Origin: Chitinophagales bacterium
GTDB lineage: Bacteria > Bacteroidota > Bacteroidia > Chitinophagales > UBA2359
Reading direction: 5' to 3'
Length of the DNA stretch: 64,000 bases
NCBI GenBank assembly: GCA_016787295.1
Contig: JAEUUX010000051.1
Location: 1-64,000, forward strand
The first letter of the stretch is position 1, and each line of letters begins with the position of its first letter. Both the position numbers and the translations under genes were made by a program. Shown in pieces: positions 53,711-62,866 of this stretch. The notes under the pieces were generated by a model. It was not told the origin of the DNA. It saw nothing but the letters and a program-made list of their open reading frames with translations, and made no database searches.

Positions 53711-55096
53711 ATGTTTATTCAATTTAGCGTCGGAAATTACTTATCTTTCAAAGATACAGCCACTTTCAGTATGGTTGGCTATGCCCCAATCAAGGAACAC
53801 GAAAGTGAAACGGCATCTATTAACGTTTTTTATGACTCAACAGAAAAGCTCAAATTATTAAAAAGCAGTGTGTTTTATGGTGCTAACGGTAGCGGTAAAA
53901 GCAACATGGTATCTGCTATAGGCTTTTTCAGAAATTTCATTTTAACATCATCTAATGAAAAACAAGCTGATGATATAATTAATGTAATACAATTTTTATT
54001 GTCCTCAGAAACCGATGATAAACCGTCATTTTTTGAGATGATTTTTTATATTAATAACATTCGATACAGATTTGGGTTTGAAGCAGACCAAGAAAAAATT
54101 CATGCTGAATGGCTGTTTTCCTTGAATCAGGCTATTTCAGTAAAGGAATCGAAACTTTATACGCGCGAATTTCAAAAAATTTCTATCAATCGCCAATCCT
54201 TCAAAGAAGGCAAAGGGTTGGAGAGCAAAACACGCCCTAATGCTTTGTTTCTTTCCACTGTAGCTCAACTGAATGGAGAAATTGCCACGAAAATTTTAAA
54301 GTGGTTTAAAACTGATTTCAATATTGTATCGGGCTTACAAAATCATACAACATCATATACAGTTGCTAAATTTCAAAAAGATATCGAATTCAAAAAAACT
54401 GTTATTGAATTTTTTAAATCTATTCAAATTGGTTTTGACGATATAGAAATTGTAGAAGAAAACAATATTTTGGGCAAATCATTGAGTATAGTGCCAGATG
54501 AACTTTCAGAAGAAGTAGATAACGTTATACTTGCTTTAAGGAGCTTACAAGCGAAGGCAAGGAAATCGGAGAATGTTGATAGTGACACTAAGCAAATCTC
54601 TATTAATACGTTCCACAAAAAATATAATAATATTGAAGAATTTGTTGAGTATGCAATAATAGATTTTGGCTTGGAATCAAAAGGGACGCGAAAACTTTTT
54701 AGCCTCCTTGGTCCCATTATTGACACCATAAGGAACGGAAAAATATTAATTGTTGATGAGTTAGACTCCCAACTTCACACCCTTTTAACGATGGAACTAA
54801 TAAAATTCTTTCATTCAAAAGCGAATAAAAAAGCACAACTTATTTTTGCCTCGCATGATACAAATCTATTGCGAAAAGATATTTTTAGGAGAGACCAAAT
54901 TTGGTTTACAGAAAAAAATAAAATCGGAGCAACAGAATTGTATTCACTTGTAGAATATAAAATAAATCAAGCAACGGTAAGAAACGATGCTTCTTTCGAA
55001 AAAGACTATTTATTGGGTAAATATGGTGCAATTCCCTTTTTGGGAGACATTAACAAATTTAAAAACGATTTTTTAGATGAACAAGAAGAACAATAA
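53711..55096 (+). CDS. AAA_15 / COG1106-type ATPase, probable conflict-system component
   Basis: 461 residues. The start is MFIQFSVGNYLSFKDTATFSM, typical of COG1106 ATPases. The Walker A is FYGANGSGKSN (Gly57-Ser64), then a long helical insertion. The Walker B is ILIVDELDSQLH (345-356), and the D/H-loop is LIFASHDTNLLRKD (His382). The end has LGKYGAIPFLGD, also a family feature. ATPases of this group power several two-gene defence systems (AbiL-type AbiLi with an RloB/TOPRIM partner). Here the partner is a different small protein, whose gene overlaps the last 20 bp of this one. Local GC is clearly lower than in flanking genes, so lateral acquisition is likely. Confidence 0.83.
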   Translation: MFIQFSVGNYLSFKDTATFSMVGYAPIKEHESETASINVFYDSTEKLKLLKSSVFYGANGSGKSNMVSAIGFFRNFILTSSNEKQADDIINVIQFLLSSETDDKPSFFEMIFYINNIRYRFGFEADQEKIHAEWLFSLNQAISVKESKLYTREFQKISINRQSFKEGKGLESKTRPNALFLSTVAQLNGEIATKILKWFKTDFNIVSGLQNHTTSYTVAKFQKDIEFKKTVIEFFKSIQIGFDDIEIVEENNILGKSLSIVPDELSEEVDNVILALRSLQAKARKSENVDSDTKQISINTFHKKYNNIEEFVEYAIIDFGLESKGTRKLFSLLGPIIDTIRNGKILIVDELDSQLHTLLTMELIKFFHSKANKKAQLIFASHDTNLLRKDIFRRDQIWFTEKNKIGATELYSLVEYKINQATVRNDASFEKDYLLGKYGAIPFLGDINKFKNDFLDEQEEQ

Positions 55097-55538
55097 AAAC
55101 ACTAAATTTATTCCACTTGGCTCATCTGTTGAACGCAAAGCCAATAACAGAATCGAACGCCAAGTAGCAGAAGAAAAACCTTTAATGTTGTTCAGTTTTA
55201 AAGATTTTCAATATAACGCCCAAATCCCGCCCGGTCAGTCATATACAAAATGGCAAACAGATGAACTGCTTGCCTATATGCTCGAAAAATTTGGGTATAT
55301 CTGTAATGTCAATAGAATTGAAGCAGAGCAAAAGAAGTTCATAAAAGTGTATGGAGCATTTCCTGAAAATTCCGAATTTGATAACCCATTTCCTGACCGC
55401 GATGTAGAGTGGGCAATTATCATGAAAATATCGGGACAAAAGGGGAGAGTAGCAGGGCATATTATTGGACACATTTTTTATGTTGTTTTTTTAGATTCTG
55501 AACATTTGTTCTACCCCACCGAAAAACGAAATACATAA
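55077..55538 (+). CDS. Small partner of the AAA ATPase, possible toxin or effector
   Basis: 153 residues. The N-terminus is basic and polar (NKKNNKNTKFIPLGSSVERKA); then come LMLFSFKDFQYN, WQTDELLAYMLEKFGYI, YGAFPENSEFDNPF, and a C-terminal beta-rich segment VEWAIIMKISGQKGRVAGH followed by IIGHIFYVVFLDSEHLFYP. The last part recalls the strand pair with FYVVxLDxxHxxYP in a group of small uncharacterised bacterial proteins and some RelE-like toxins. It is not RloB, the usual companion of COG1106 ATPases. Its ATG lies inside the ATPase gene (20-bp overlap), indicating coupled translation. The function is unknown; an effector role is an inference from context. Confidence 0.6.
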   Translation: MNKKNNKNTKFIPLGSSVERKANNRIERQVAEEKPLMLFSFKDFQYNAQIPPGQSYTKWQTDELLAYMLEKFGYICNVNRIEAEQKKFIKVYGAFPENSEFDNPFPDRDVEWAIIMKISGQKGRVAGHIIGHIFYVVFLDSEHLFYPTEKRNT

Positions 55539-55579
55539 AACAAGTCCACAAGAGTCAGCACAACCTAATAAAATTAGTC

Positions 55580-55616
55580 AAATACCCCAAAATAGTTATA
55601 CTATTTTGGGGTATTT
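55580..55616. terminator. Bidirectional terminator between the ATPase cassette and the GH18 gene
   Basis: A perfect 17-bp stem, AAATACCCCAAAATAGT and its complement, around a TAT loop. It lies between convergent genes and suits either direction. Confidence 0.9.
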
Positions 55617-55683
55617 TGAGCATTATAAACAGTTTTTTCAAAATTTGGCAATCTTTTTATACAGCCACTATAAAGAACAACAA

Positions 55684-58365
55684 TTACTGCACCACCAACA
55701 ACTCACTCCAAACAAAATCACTAGCTTGCAAACGAACAATATATTGTCCCGCAGGCAAATACTGAATCGGGAGGCTAATAATATCTCCGTTGGGTTGCAA
55801 ATACAATTGCGGTTGTTGTTGTACGATTTTGCCTTGTAGGTCGATGATTTGCAGTTGAGCTTGTGTCGGTTTTTCCAACTGTACCCGCAAATTTAGCCAT
55901 ACATCGGCGGGATTTGGATAGAGAGTAGCATTTATAGCAGGTTCGGTGGTTGGTGTGGCGGACAACCAAATGTCTATATTCGTGTCGCGAAAAGCCATAT
56001 TTGTCCAACGGTTGCCATTGTCGCGCAAAATGCTCACCACGCGCGCTGGCAACACCCCGTTGCCATAATACAAAATATCATCATTGTTGGCGTTGCCCAC
56101 TTTGATGGAAAGATTATTATTGGTGCGGCTTTTGAGGGTGCGCACAAAATCGTACATTGCCTCGCAGTTTCCTGTTCGCAACGAGATAAAACTGCCCGTT
56201 GTTAGCGGATTGGGGTCTGTCCAAGTGGCGACTTGTTGGTTGTTGCTATAAACTCGAATTTCGCCCAAAGCAGGACTATAGCTCACCTTGATGTCATACC
56301 ATTCATCAGCATTGACCATAAGTGCATTATCTGCTACCAAATCAAACACATTGTTGGTCACTTTATAGATTTGGGCTTTGCTACCGTCTACCCTAAAAAA
56401 TACAAAATAACTATTGCCCCGATTTTCGGCATCGCCATCGTCTGCAAAAAAATGAAAACCTGCTCGACGGTTGGTGCCACTGCCCATGATTTTGAGGCGA
56501 AAATTATAGAGATAGTTCACGCCATTGCTTTGGGTGAGTTCGGCATAAAGGTTGGTATTGTCTTCGGCGGTGTTGATTTGATACACCACACCTTCGTCGG
56601 CAATCCAAGTACCTGTAGCTGCTCCCCAGTCGGCGCTTAATATGCCGTTATCAAATTCATCGTTGAAAAAACCCGCTTTGCCGTTGGCTCGCCAATCACT
56701 GTTGGTTGGTTCATAGACAACTTGGTAGAATTTGCCATTAAAACCATTCCCGCAAGCATCAATATCTTCAAAAGTTGCTGTAAAATCATTGTTGTAGTAG
56801 GGCAGCAAAGTTTGGATATTGGCGCTCGGAAAACAACTGCCACACGCCCAATTGACTGTAAAACCCGGTCGCACGGTCGCATTGTCCGATGTGAAGCGGA
56901 GGGTGAGGCTGTTATTGGTGGAGGTGATGGTGCCGGGATTTGCTGTACCGGTGTATGTGCCAATGAGGGGAGCAGCAGTGTTGCTGCCGTCATATATTCG
57001 CAAAAAATCAAAATTGTTTTCTATATCAAAACTTGGAAAAGAGATGGTCACAGGCAGCGAAGGTTCGGGCGAAGTGAGGGTGTAGGTATAGCTTTCGTTG
57101 TTTTGATAGTTGCCCAAACTACCACCAGTGTCGTGAAGCTCAATACCCGTGCAAGGATTATAGCAGTCGGTAAATTTTGTTTCGAGCAAATTCCAAAGTT
57201 GGTTATAGCCCGCATCGTAGCCGAGCGCCCAAATGCCTGTGCCTGCCAATTTTTTTGCCAAAATCATGTCGTAGCGTTGTGCCAAACTAATTTCGTCTTC
57301 GTACCAACATTGGCGCGTTTCGCCGCCTGATAGGTAGATGAAATAGGGCGAGGCACTGTGGTTGTCCCATTGGCGCGTATAGGTATTGTAAAAATTGTCG
57401 CGCACATATTTGTAGGTGCGCGAAACGCCTGTTGCAGTTGTGTTGGAGGGAATATTAGCGGACTGGGTCGTCCAATCATAACCGTAATAAGGCACTGCCA
57501 AAATCAATTTGCTGGCAGGTACGCCTTCGTTGAGGTAGTAGTTGACCGAGCGGTTGAGAGTATACATATTCCAAGCCGTGCCAGAATAGAGTGGAGCAAC
57601 AGGTCCTGCTTGTGCGTCGCCTGTATAATGATAATCGTAGCCCATGATGATAAAACGGTCAACGTGTGGCACCAATTCGCTGACATTGAACGCTCCCGCC
57701 CAGTCTACGGCAAAAACATCGATAGAAATGCTGGTATTGGGGCGTTCGGCATTGAGGCGTGTATCTAAATAGGTGATAAAATCGACAAAATTATCGTCTT
57801 GTGACGAAGGAATACCCTCGAAATCAATATTCACCCCATTAGCTTGCCGATAGTTGAGCAAAGGAATTAACGAATCTACCAGCGTTTCCCAAGCATCGGG
57901 ATTACTCAAAAAAGTGGTATTGTTGCTATTTCCAAAATTCACTACCGCTAAATCTATTTTGCAGCCCGCGGCGCGAGCTAAATTGATGGAAGTCGTGGTT
58001 TTCCAACTATGAATGTCTGTATATTGTCCTGTACTGGGGTTGAGTTCATACGAAAAATAACACAAAGTGGACAAAAGGTGGTAGTCATAGTTGTTATACA
58101 CCGACGAACCTACCCAATAAGGTTGAAAACCGTAGACTTCTTTTTGGAGCGTACAAGTAGAACGGTCGGAGGTTGTAAGATGGGAGGTGGGGAGGTTAGC
58201 AGTATTGCCCAAAACAGTTTGTAACGAATCGTATTGGGCTTCGGTTTGGAGGTTAAATTGACGATAAAAGTCGTTTTCGGCATGATGAATTGAAGTATAT
58301 TGCGCCCAAATCGTTGTCGAAAAACAACAAAAGCATAGTATCAAAAATAGGAAGGGCTGTTTCAT
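55684..58365 (-). CDS. Secreted GH18-family protein with CUB and T9SS sorting domains
   Basis: 893 residues with signal peptide MKQPFLFLILCFCCFSTTIWA. A GH18 barrel spans about 75-395: VYGFQPYWVGSSVYNNYDY and LVDSLIPLLNYRQANGVNIDFEGI. The DxxE catalytic part is at Asp181 to Glu183 (IDFEG, as in YaaH-type peptidoglycan and chitin-active members). FIIMGYDYHY and TGIWALGYDAG follow. A CUB domain is at about 415-510, with Cys residues and FDFLRIYDGSNT. A LamG-like region is at about 560-760 (FFNDEFDNGILSADW). The end (NATLYPNPADVWLNLRVQLEKPTQAQLQII to VVQ) is a type A T9SS sorting domain. It probably acts outside the cell on chitin or peptidoglycan. Confidence 0.88.
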   Translation of the reverse strand: MKQPFLFLILCFCCFSTTIWAQYTSIHHAENDFYRQFNLQTEAQYDSLQTVLGNTANLPTSHLTTSDRSTCTLQKEVYGFQPYWVGSSVYNNYDYHLLSTLCYFSYELNPSTGQYTDIHSWKTTTSINLARAAGCKIDLAVVNFGNSNNTTFLSNPDAWETLVDSLIPLLNYRQANGVNIDFEGIPSSQDDNFVDFITYLDTRLNAERPNTSISIDVFAVDWAGAFNVSELVPHVDRFIIMGYDYHYTGDAQAGPVAPLYSGTAWNMYTLNRSVNYYLNEGVPASKLILAVPYYGYDWTTQSANIPSNTTATGVSRTYKYVRDNFYNTYTRQWDNHSASPYFIYLSGGETRQCWYEDEISLAQRYDMILAKKLAGTGIWALGYDAGYNQLWNLLETKFTDCYNPCTGIELHDTGGSLGNYQNNESYTYTLTSPEPSLPVTISFPSFDIENNFDFLRIYDGSNTAAPLIGTYTGTANPGTITSTNNSLTLRFTSDNATVRPGFTVNWACGSCFPSANIQTLLPYYNNDFTATFEDIDACGNGFNGKFYQVVYEPTNSDWRANGKAGFFNDEFDNGILSADWGAATGTWIADEGVVYQINTAEDNTNLYAELTQSNGVNYLYNFRLKIMGSGTNRRAGFHFFADDGDAENRGNSYFVFFRVDGSKAQIYKVTNNVFDLVADNALMVNADEWYDIKVSYSPALGEIRVYSNNQQVATWTDPNPLTTGSFISLRTGNCEAMYDFVRTLKSRTNNNLSIKVGNANNDDILYYGNGVLPARVVSILRDNGNRWTNMAFRDTNIDIWLSATPTTEPAINATLYPNPADVWLNLRVQLEKPTQAQLQIIDLQGKIVQQQPQLYLQPNGDIISLPIQYLPAGQYIVRLQASDFVWSELLVVQ

Positions 58366-58435
58366 ATTATAATTTTTAGGGTTTGACTACCAAAAACTCG
58401 CATAGTTACAATGGGTTTTGTTTTTCACAAAAAAT

Positions 58436-60688
58436 TTACTCCAACTCCTGCCCCGGTCGCCAAATGGTGTATTTGTCTTTCTGAATTTCGGCAATAAAGC
58501 GCGAAGGTTGTGTAAAATAGTTATCCCATGCCGAATAGTAGGCGGGCATGGTGAGATACAGTTCTTCTTCGGCTCGGCTACATGCCACATAAAACAAACG
58601 GCGTTCCTCCTCCAATTGGTCTAAGGATTTGAGGCTGCGCGACGACGGAAATAAACCGTCCAAAAGATGTGGCAGAAAAACGCAATACCATTCCAAACCT
58701 TTGGCAGAGTGGATAGTGGACAGCGTGACAGGTTGGTCTTCGGACTCGTCGATGAGAGGCTTAACGGCATCTTGGTATTTGTTGGACGGCGGGTCTAAGG
58801 CAAAATCGGTCAAAAAATCTTGCACTTCTTGGTATTTGTACGCAAGTTGATGTATGACTTCGATGTCTTGCAAACGCAACTCCCAATCAGGTTCGCGTGA
58901 TTTGAGAATGGGACGGTAGTAGTCGCGCAAAACATCTATTTTGGTGGGCAAATTCAAATCGTTGCGCCCCAAATTGTTCAGCATATCTCCCAAAGTTTCG
59001 AGGTCTTTGCCAAATTTTTTGTTTTCATAACTACCAAACTGAATATTGCTATGGTTGTTGTGGACATAGTCGATAATTTTGCTGGCGGTTGTTTGACCAA
59101 TGCCCGGCACCAATTTCAATATCCTATTCCAAGCAATAGCGTCTAAGGGATTGACACTAATGCGCAGATAAGCAATAAGGTCTTTGATGTGGCTGCGCTC
59201 AATAAACTTGATACCGCCCACCATAACATACGGAATACCGCGCTTGAGCAGTTCTGTTTGGATAAAATTGCTGTGATATGACGAACGATATAAGACCGCA
59301 ATTTGGTTGAGTGGGATATTTTTTTCGCGCAACGCAATGATGCGCGACACAATGAACGCTGCCTCTTCTTGTTGGTCGTTGAATTTGGCAATAAGTGGTT
59401 TATGGTGCTTGGGGTTGTTGGAATACAGTTGTTTGGGATAAGCAATTTTAGCGTTTCGAATAATGTCGTTCACAAAAGCCAAAATAGGTTGGTTGCTTCG
59501 GTAGTTATGTTCCAATTTCACCACTTTGCAAGTTGGGTAGGTTTCGGGAAAGGTGAGAATATTCTCGAAATTTGCTCCGCGAAAAGCATAGATACTTTGC
59601 GAATCATCGCCCACCACCATAATATTTTTTGAGCCGCCCGCCACCAAATCAACAATATCTTTTTGTACTAAGTTGGTATCCTGAAATTCATCGACCATAA
59701 CATATTGGTAGGACTGCTGCACCAAGCGGCGAAACTGCTCGTGGTCGCGCAACTTGTCGCGCAGCGTTTCCATCAAGTCGTCATAATCCAAAATTTGGTT
59801 GGTCTGTTTGTATTGTTGATAGGTTTTGGCGATGAGTTCAATGTCGTTCATGAAATCCATAACGCCCGAAAATTCGTTCATAATCGTTGTGCGAACAGAT
59901 TGGCTACAGTTGCGCGATTTTGAGATGATTTCAAAAATGCGCGATTTTCGGGGGAAAGCCTTATCCTTGGAGCCTAATTTAAATTCGTTGCGAATCAAAT
60001 CGATAATATCTTCCGAATCTATGGGGTCTATGATAGTAAAATTGGCTGCAATGCCAATCATGTTGGCATGACGACGCAGTAAATAGGAGGCAAAAGCGTG
60101 ATAGGTGCCGCGCATAATGCGGTCGACATCGTAGGTTTTGAGCAGTTGTTTGGTGCGTGTAACCATTTCTTGCGCGGCTTTTCGGGTGAAAGTGAGCAGC
60201 AAAATTTGTTCGGGCGAAATACCGTTTTCCAGCAGATAGCTTACCCGATAAACGATGGTGCGCGTTTTGCCGCTACCTGCTCCTGCAATGACCAAAAGCG
60301 GTCCTTGGACGGTAGTAACAGCAAGGTATTGTGCTTCGTTGAGTTCGGCGATATAGTTAATTTTGTAGTCGCGCTTAGGAAAAAGTGCCAATTGTTCGGG
60401 TTTGGTGACCACTTTTTTCTCGATAGATTTCGCAATTTTGTTCAATCTTTCTAAGCGTTCATACATTTCGGGTTCTATGCGCACACCCGAATACTCTCTA
60501 ATGTTGAGTCTATCCAACTCGTTGGAGTCATAAAAATCACCTCCACCTGACCTATGACCACCGCCAAATTCTTGTTCGTTGTAGGTGTTTGGGGAGGTGT
60601 TTTTGTTGGCAAATTTTTTGAGAAAGAGCGATATTTTTTCGTCAACAGAAAGGTTATCTATATCTGGTTTGTTGTCTTCGGGCTTCAT
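58436..60688 (-). CDS. UvrD/PcrA-family ATP-dependent DNA helicase
   Basis: 750 residues. Superfamily 1A motifs are clear: LNEAQYLAVTTVQGPLLVIAGAGSGKTRTIVYRVSYLL (Q motif and Walker A), LLTFTRKAAQEMV, VDEFQDTNLVQKDIV (Walker B), VVGDDSQSIYAFRGANFENIL, LEHNYRSN, and LSTIHSAKGLEWYCVFL near the end. It has an unusual N-terminal extension of ~115 residues before the Q motif, containing a Gly-rich stretch (EFGGGHRSGGGDFY). It lacks the C-terminal Tudor-like domain of PcrA. The ATG giving MKPEDN is chosen over a TTG three codons earlier. It lies upstream of a -7 box at 60728. It may act in repair or replication restart. Confidence 0.92.
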   Translation of the reverse strand: MKPEDNKPDIDNLSVDEKISLFLKKFANKNTSPNTYNEQEFGGGHRSGGGDFYDSNELDRLNIREYSGVRIEPEMYERLERLNKIAKSIEKKVVTKPEQLALFPKRDYKINYIAELNEAQYLAVTTVQGPLLVIAGAGSGKTRTIVYRVSYLLENGISPEQILLLTFTRKAAQEMVTRTKQLLKTYDVDRIMRGTYHAFASYLLRRHANMIGIAANFTIIDPIDSEDIIDLIRNEFKLGSKDKAFPRKSRIFEIISKSRNCSQSVRTTIMNEFSGVMDFMNDIELIAKTYQQYKQTNQILDYDDLMETLRDKLRDHEQFRRLVQQSYQYVMVDEFQDTNLVQKDIVDLVAGGSKNIMVVGDDSQSIYAFRGANFENILTFPETYPTCKVVKLEHNYRSNQPILAFVNDIIRNAKIAYPKQLYSNNPKHHKPLIAKFNDQQEEAAFIVSRIIALREKNIPLNQIAVLYRSSYHSNFIQTELLKRGIPYVMVGGIKFIERSHIKDLIAYLRISVNPLDAIAWNRILKLVPGIGQTTASKIIDYVHNNHSNIQFGSYENKKFGKDLETLGDMLNNLGRNDLNLPTKIDVLRDYYRPILKSREPDWELRLQDIEVIHQLAYKYQEVQDFLTDFALDPPSNKYQDAVKPLIDESEDQPVTLSTIHSAKGLEWYCVFLPHLLDGLFPSSRSLKSLDQLEEERRLFYVACSRAEEELYLTMPAYYSAWDNYFTQPSRFIAEIQKDKYTIWRPGQELE

Positions 60689-60727
60689 AGAAAGCAATTA
60701 TTTTACGATAGATGGCAAAACGAACAG

Positions 60728-60735
60728 CAAAATTA
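60728..60735 (-). promoter_or_regulatory. Promoter -7 element for the UvrD-family gene
   Basis: TAATTTTG on the minus strand, 39 bp before the start. Confidence 0.5.
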
Positions 60736-60811
60736 CGCTATTTGTGGCAGAAAAGCAATTTTTTGTGTGAACAAGTCAAAAAATGCTATACAAAATGCTT
60801 ATTGCGAATAA

Positions 60812-60846
60812 AAAAAGCAGAATCTATCAAAGATTCTGCTTTTTTT
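60812..60846 (-). terminator. Hairpin terminator after the DUF349 gene
   Basis: AAAAGCAGAATCT pairs with AGATTCTGCTTTT around a short loop, with A and T runs on the two sides; it sits just beyond the stop of the minus-strand DUF349 gene. Confidence 0.88.
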
Positions 60847-60867
60847 ATGATGATTTTCGAATAAACA

Positions 60868-62697
60868 CTATGCTTCTGCTACTGTTTCGTCGGCATTGTT
60901 GCTGTTTTCTTCGGTATTTGTGGTCACTTCTTCTGTTGCTGGTGTTGCAACAACAGGAGCTGGACGGGTAGCTGCTTTTAGACTATCTTCCAAACCTTTT
61001 AGCTCGTCTTTCAGTTTTTGCAATTTGCTTTTGAGGTCTGTGATAATAGGGCTTTCCTTTTTTGAGGCAGAGGTCAAGAAACCGAGGTTGTTTTCATATT
61101 GTGCGATTTCTTGTGCTTTGCGTTCGATACGTTCGCGCAAAGCATCTTCTTTGCCACCGCCACTGTTGTTATTGTTACCGCGATAAACACGTGTATTTTC
61201 GCTGCGTGGTGTGTTTCGGAAAGATTTGCCAGATTCGTTACGAAGTTTGCGGGCGGCATTATATTTTTGGTCTAAAATGCTGTTGTATTCTTTTTGCAAA
61301 CGATCTTTGTCGGTCAAAGGTACAAAACCGATAGCTTTCCACTCTTTGGTAAAAGTATCTAAGGTATCGAAATCGTTACCGTCACCGCTTGGTTCAAAAA
61401 CTTTTAGGCGTTCAATCAGGTCATTTTTGGCTTGCAAATTGGCGGACTGTTCGGTGTCCATCGAATCGAAATGCACTTTTTTGGCTTGGAAAAAGGTGTC
61501 ACATGCCAAACGGAAACGTTCCCACAATTTGTGTTCTTCGTTGCGTTGTGCGGGACCCACTTTTTTCCATTCTTTTTGTAATTGTACCAAATAGTTGGAA
61601 GTGCGCGCCCAGTCGGTATCGAAACGAACAGCTTCTGCTTTTTCACAAAGCTCGATTTTGTGGTTTTTGTTGTCCTGGCGAAATTTGTCTAAATCACCAT
61701 AGTATTCTTTCTTTTTCTCAAAAAAGATGTCACAAGTGGCGCGGAATGTTTGCCAAGTGATTTCGTTATCGTTAGAAAAACCGATGGTTTTCCACTCTTC
61801 TTGCAACGCCATCACATCTTTGGTTTTTGCTTCCCATTGCTCATGTGTGGTACAATCTTCGGCAACCAAATTTTTTGTGCGCTCAATAAGGTCAAGTTTT
61901 TTATTCAAGTTTTCTTGTGTTTGTACGCGTTTTTCGTCAAAGAAAACTTGGATTTTTTCATACACTTGGTCACTCAATTGTCTAAATTGGCTGTAGACTT
62001 CGTCTTTTTTGTCCCATGCTACCTGACCGATGGTTTTCCACTCTGCTTGTAGTTTTTTCATAGCATCGGCTACTTCGTTCATGTTTTCTTCGCCAAGCAA
62101 ACCTTCTATTTTAGAGATGATTTCTTGTTTTGCCGACATGTTGCGTTGCTGCTCAATGCCTTGCATTTCCTTGGCTAAGTTTCGCTGATGGAAATAGAGA
62201 TCAACTTGGTGACTATATTTGGAGAGTTGTTCTTTTCCTTCGGGCGTGTTGATTCGTCCTGTGGTGTTCCATTTGGACTGAATGTCTTTAAAACGTTGGA
62301 AGCCGGCTGTACTCACATCGCCTTCTTGTACAAAAGCGGTAAGTTCTTCAATAACCGCTTGTTGTTCTTGGAGGCGAACTTTTTGTTCTGCTTCGCGTTT
62401 TTTACGTTCTTCTTCGCGTTGTTGCTGTTCGGCTTCGCGTGCGGCTTGATAGGCTGCCTTTTTTTCGTTGAAGAAAGCGATAAGACGGTCATATTTTTCG
62501 TCTTGTTCATCTTTGCTTGCTTCAAAATTAGCTTCTTCGCCACCTTCGGCTTTAAAAGCATCTAAGGCTTCCTTACGGATAGCATCGGTGATTTTTCTGA
62601 ACGATGCTCTGATGTTACTGACTTCGGCTTGGATTTCTTTGAAGTTGTCTTTTTGCAAAACTTCTTCAAATTGTGCGATGATGGTTTCCTTATTCAT
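60868..62697 (-). CDS. DUF349 repeat protein, coiled-coil rich
   Basis: 609 residues. Several DUF349 units are visible, each with W-x(n)-W around KELQAEWKTIGQVAWDKKDEV, ALQEEWKTIGFSNDNEITW, QLQKEWKKVGPAQRNEEHKLWERFR and TFTKEWKAIGFVPLTDKDRLQ. An N-terminal helical region with EAEQQQREEERKKREAEQK is a strongly charged coiled coil. The C-terminal ~40 residues are Thr/Glu/Asn-rich and acidic (EENSNNADETVAEA). The function is not known; DUF349 proteins are common in Bacteroidota and Gammaproteobacteria. The ATG giving MNKETII is chosen over a TTG two codons earlier. Confidence 0.92.
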   Translation of the reverse strand: MNKETIIAQFEEVLQKDNFKEIQAEVSNIRASFRKITDAIRKEALDAFKAEGGEEANFEASKDEQDEKYDRLIAFFNEKKAAYQAAREAEQQQREEERKKREAEQKVRLQEQQAVIEELTAFVQEGDVSTAGFQRFKDIQSKWNTTGRINTPEGKEQLSKYSHQVDLYFHQRNLAKEMQGIEQQRNMSAKQEIISKIEGLLGEENMNEVADAMKKLQAEWKTIGQVAWDKKDEVYSQFRQLSDQVYEKIQVFFDEKRVQTQENLNKKLDLIERTKNLVAEDCTTHEQWEAKTKDVMALQEEWKTIGFSNDNEITWQTFRATCDIFFEKKKEYYGDLDKFRQDNKNHKIELCEKAEAVRFDTDWARTSNYLVQLQKEWKKVGPAQRNEEHKLWERFRLACDTFFQAKKVHFDSMDTEQSANLQAKNDLIERLKVFEPSGDGNDFDTLDTFTKEWKAIGFVPLTDKDRLQKEYNSILDQKYNAARKLRNESGKSFRNTPRSENTRVYRGNNNNSGGGKEDALRERIERKAQEIAQYENNLGFLTSASKKESPIITDLKSKLQKLKDELKGLEDSLKAATRPAPVVATPATEEVTTNTEENSNNADETVAEA

Positions 62698-62761
62698 TAC
62701 CAAAAAAAATTAATGCGGATTAGGTACAAATCGTGTTGAGACGTGTGTATTTTTGCGGCTG

Positions 62762-62769
62762 CAAAGTTA
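62762..62769 (-). promoter_or_regulatory. Promoter -7 element for the DUF349 gene
   Basis: TAACTTTG on the minus strand, 64 bp before the start. Confidence 0.5.
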
Positions 62770-62866
62770 CATGTTTATTAGGAAATTGTATAATTTTAGT
62801 GCTTGTTCAGCTATTTTTTTGTTAATTTTGCCCAAAAAACTACTAAAAAAAGTTATACAATAATGA

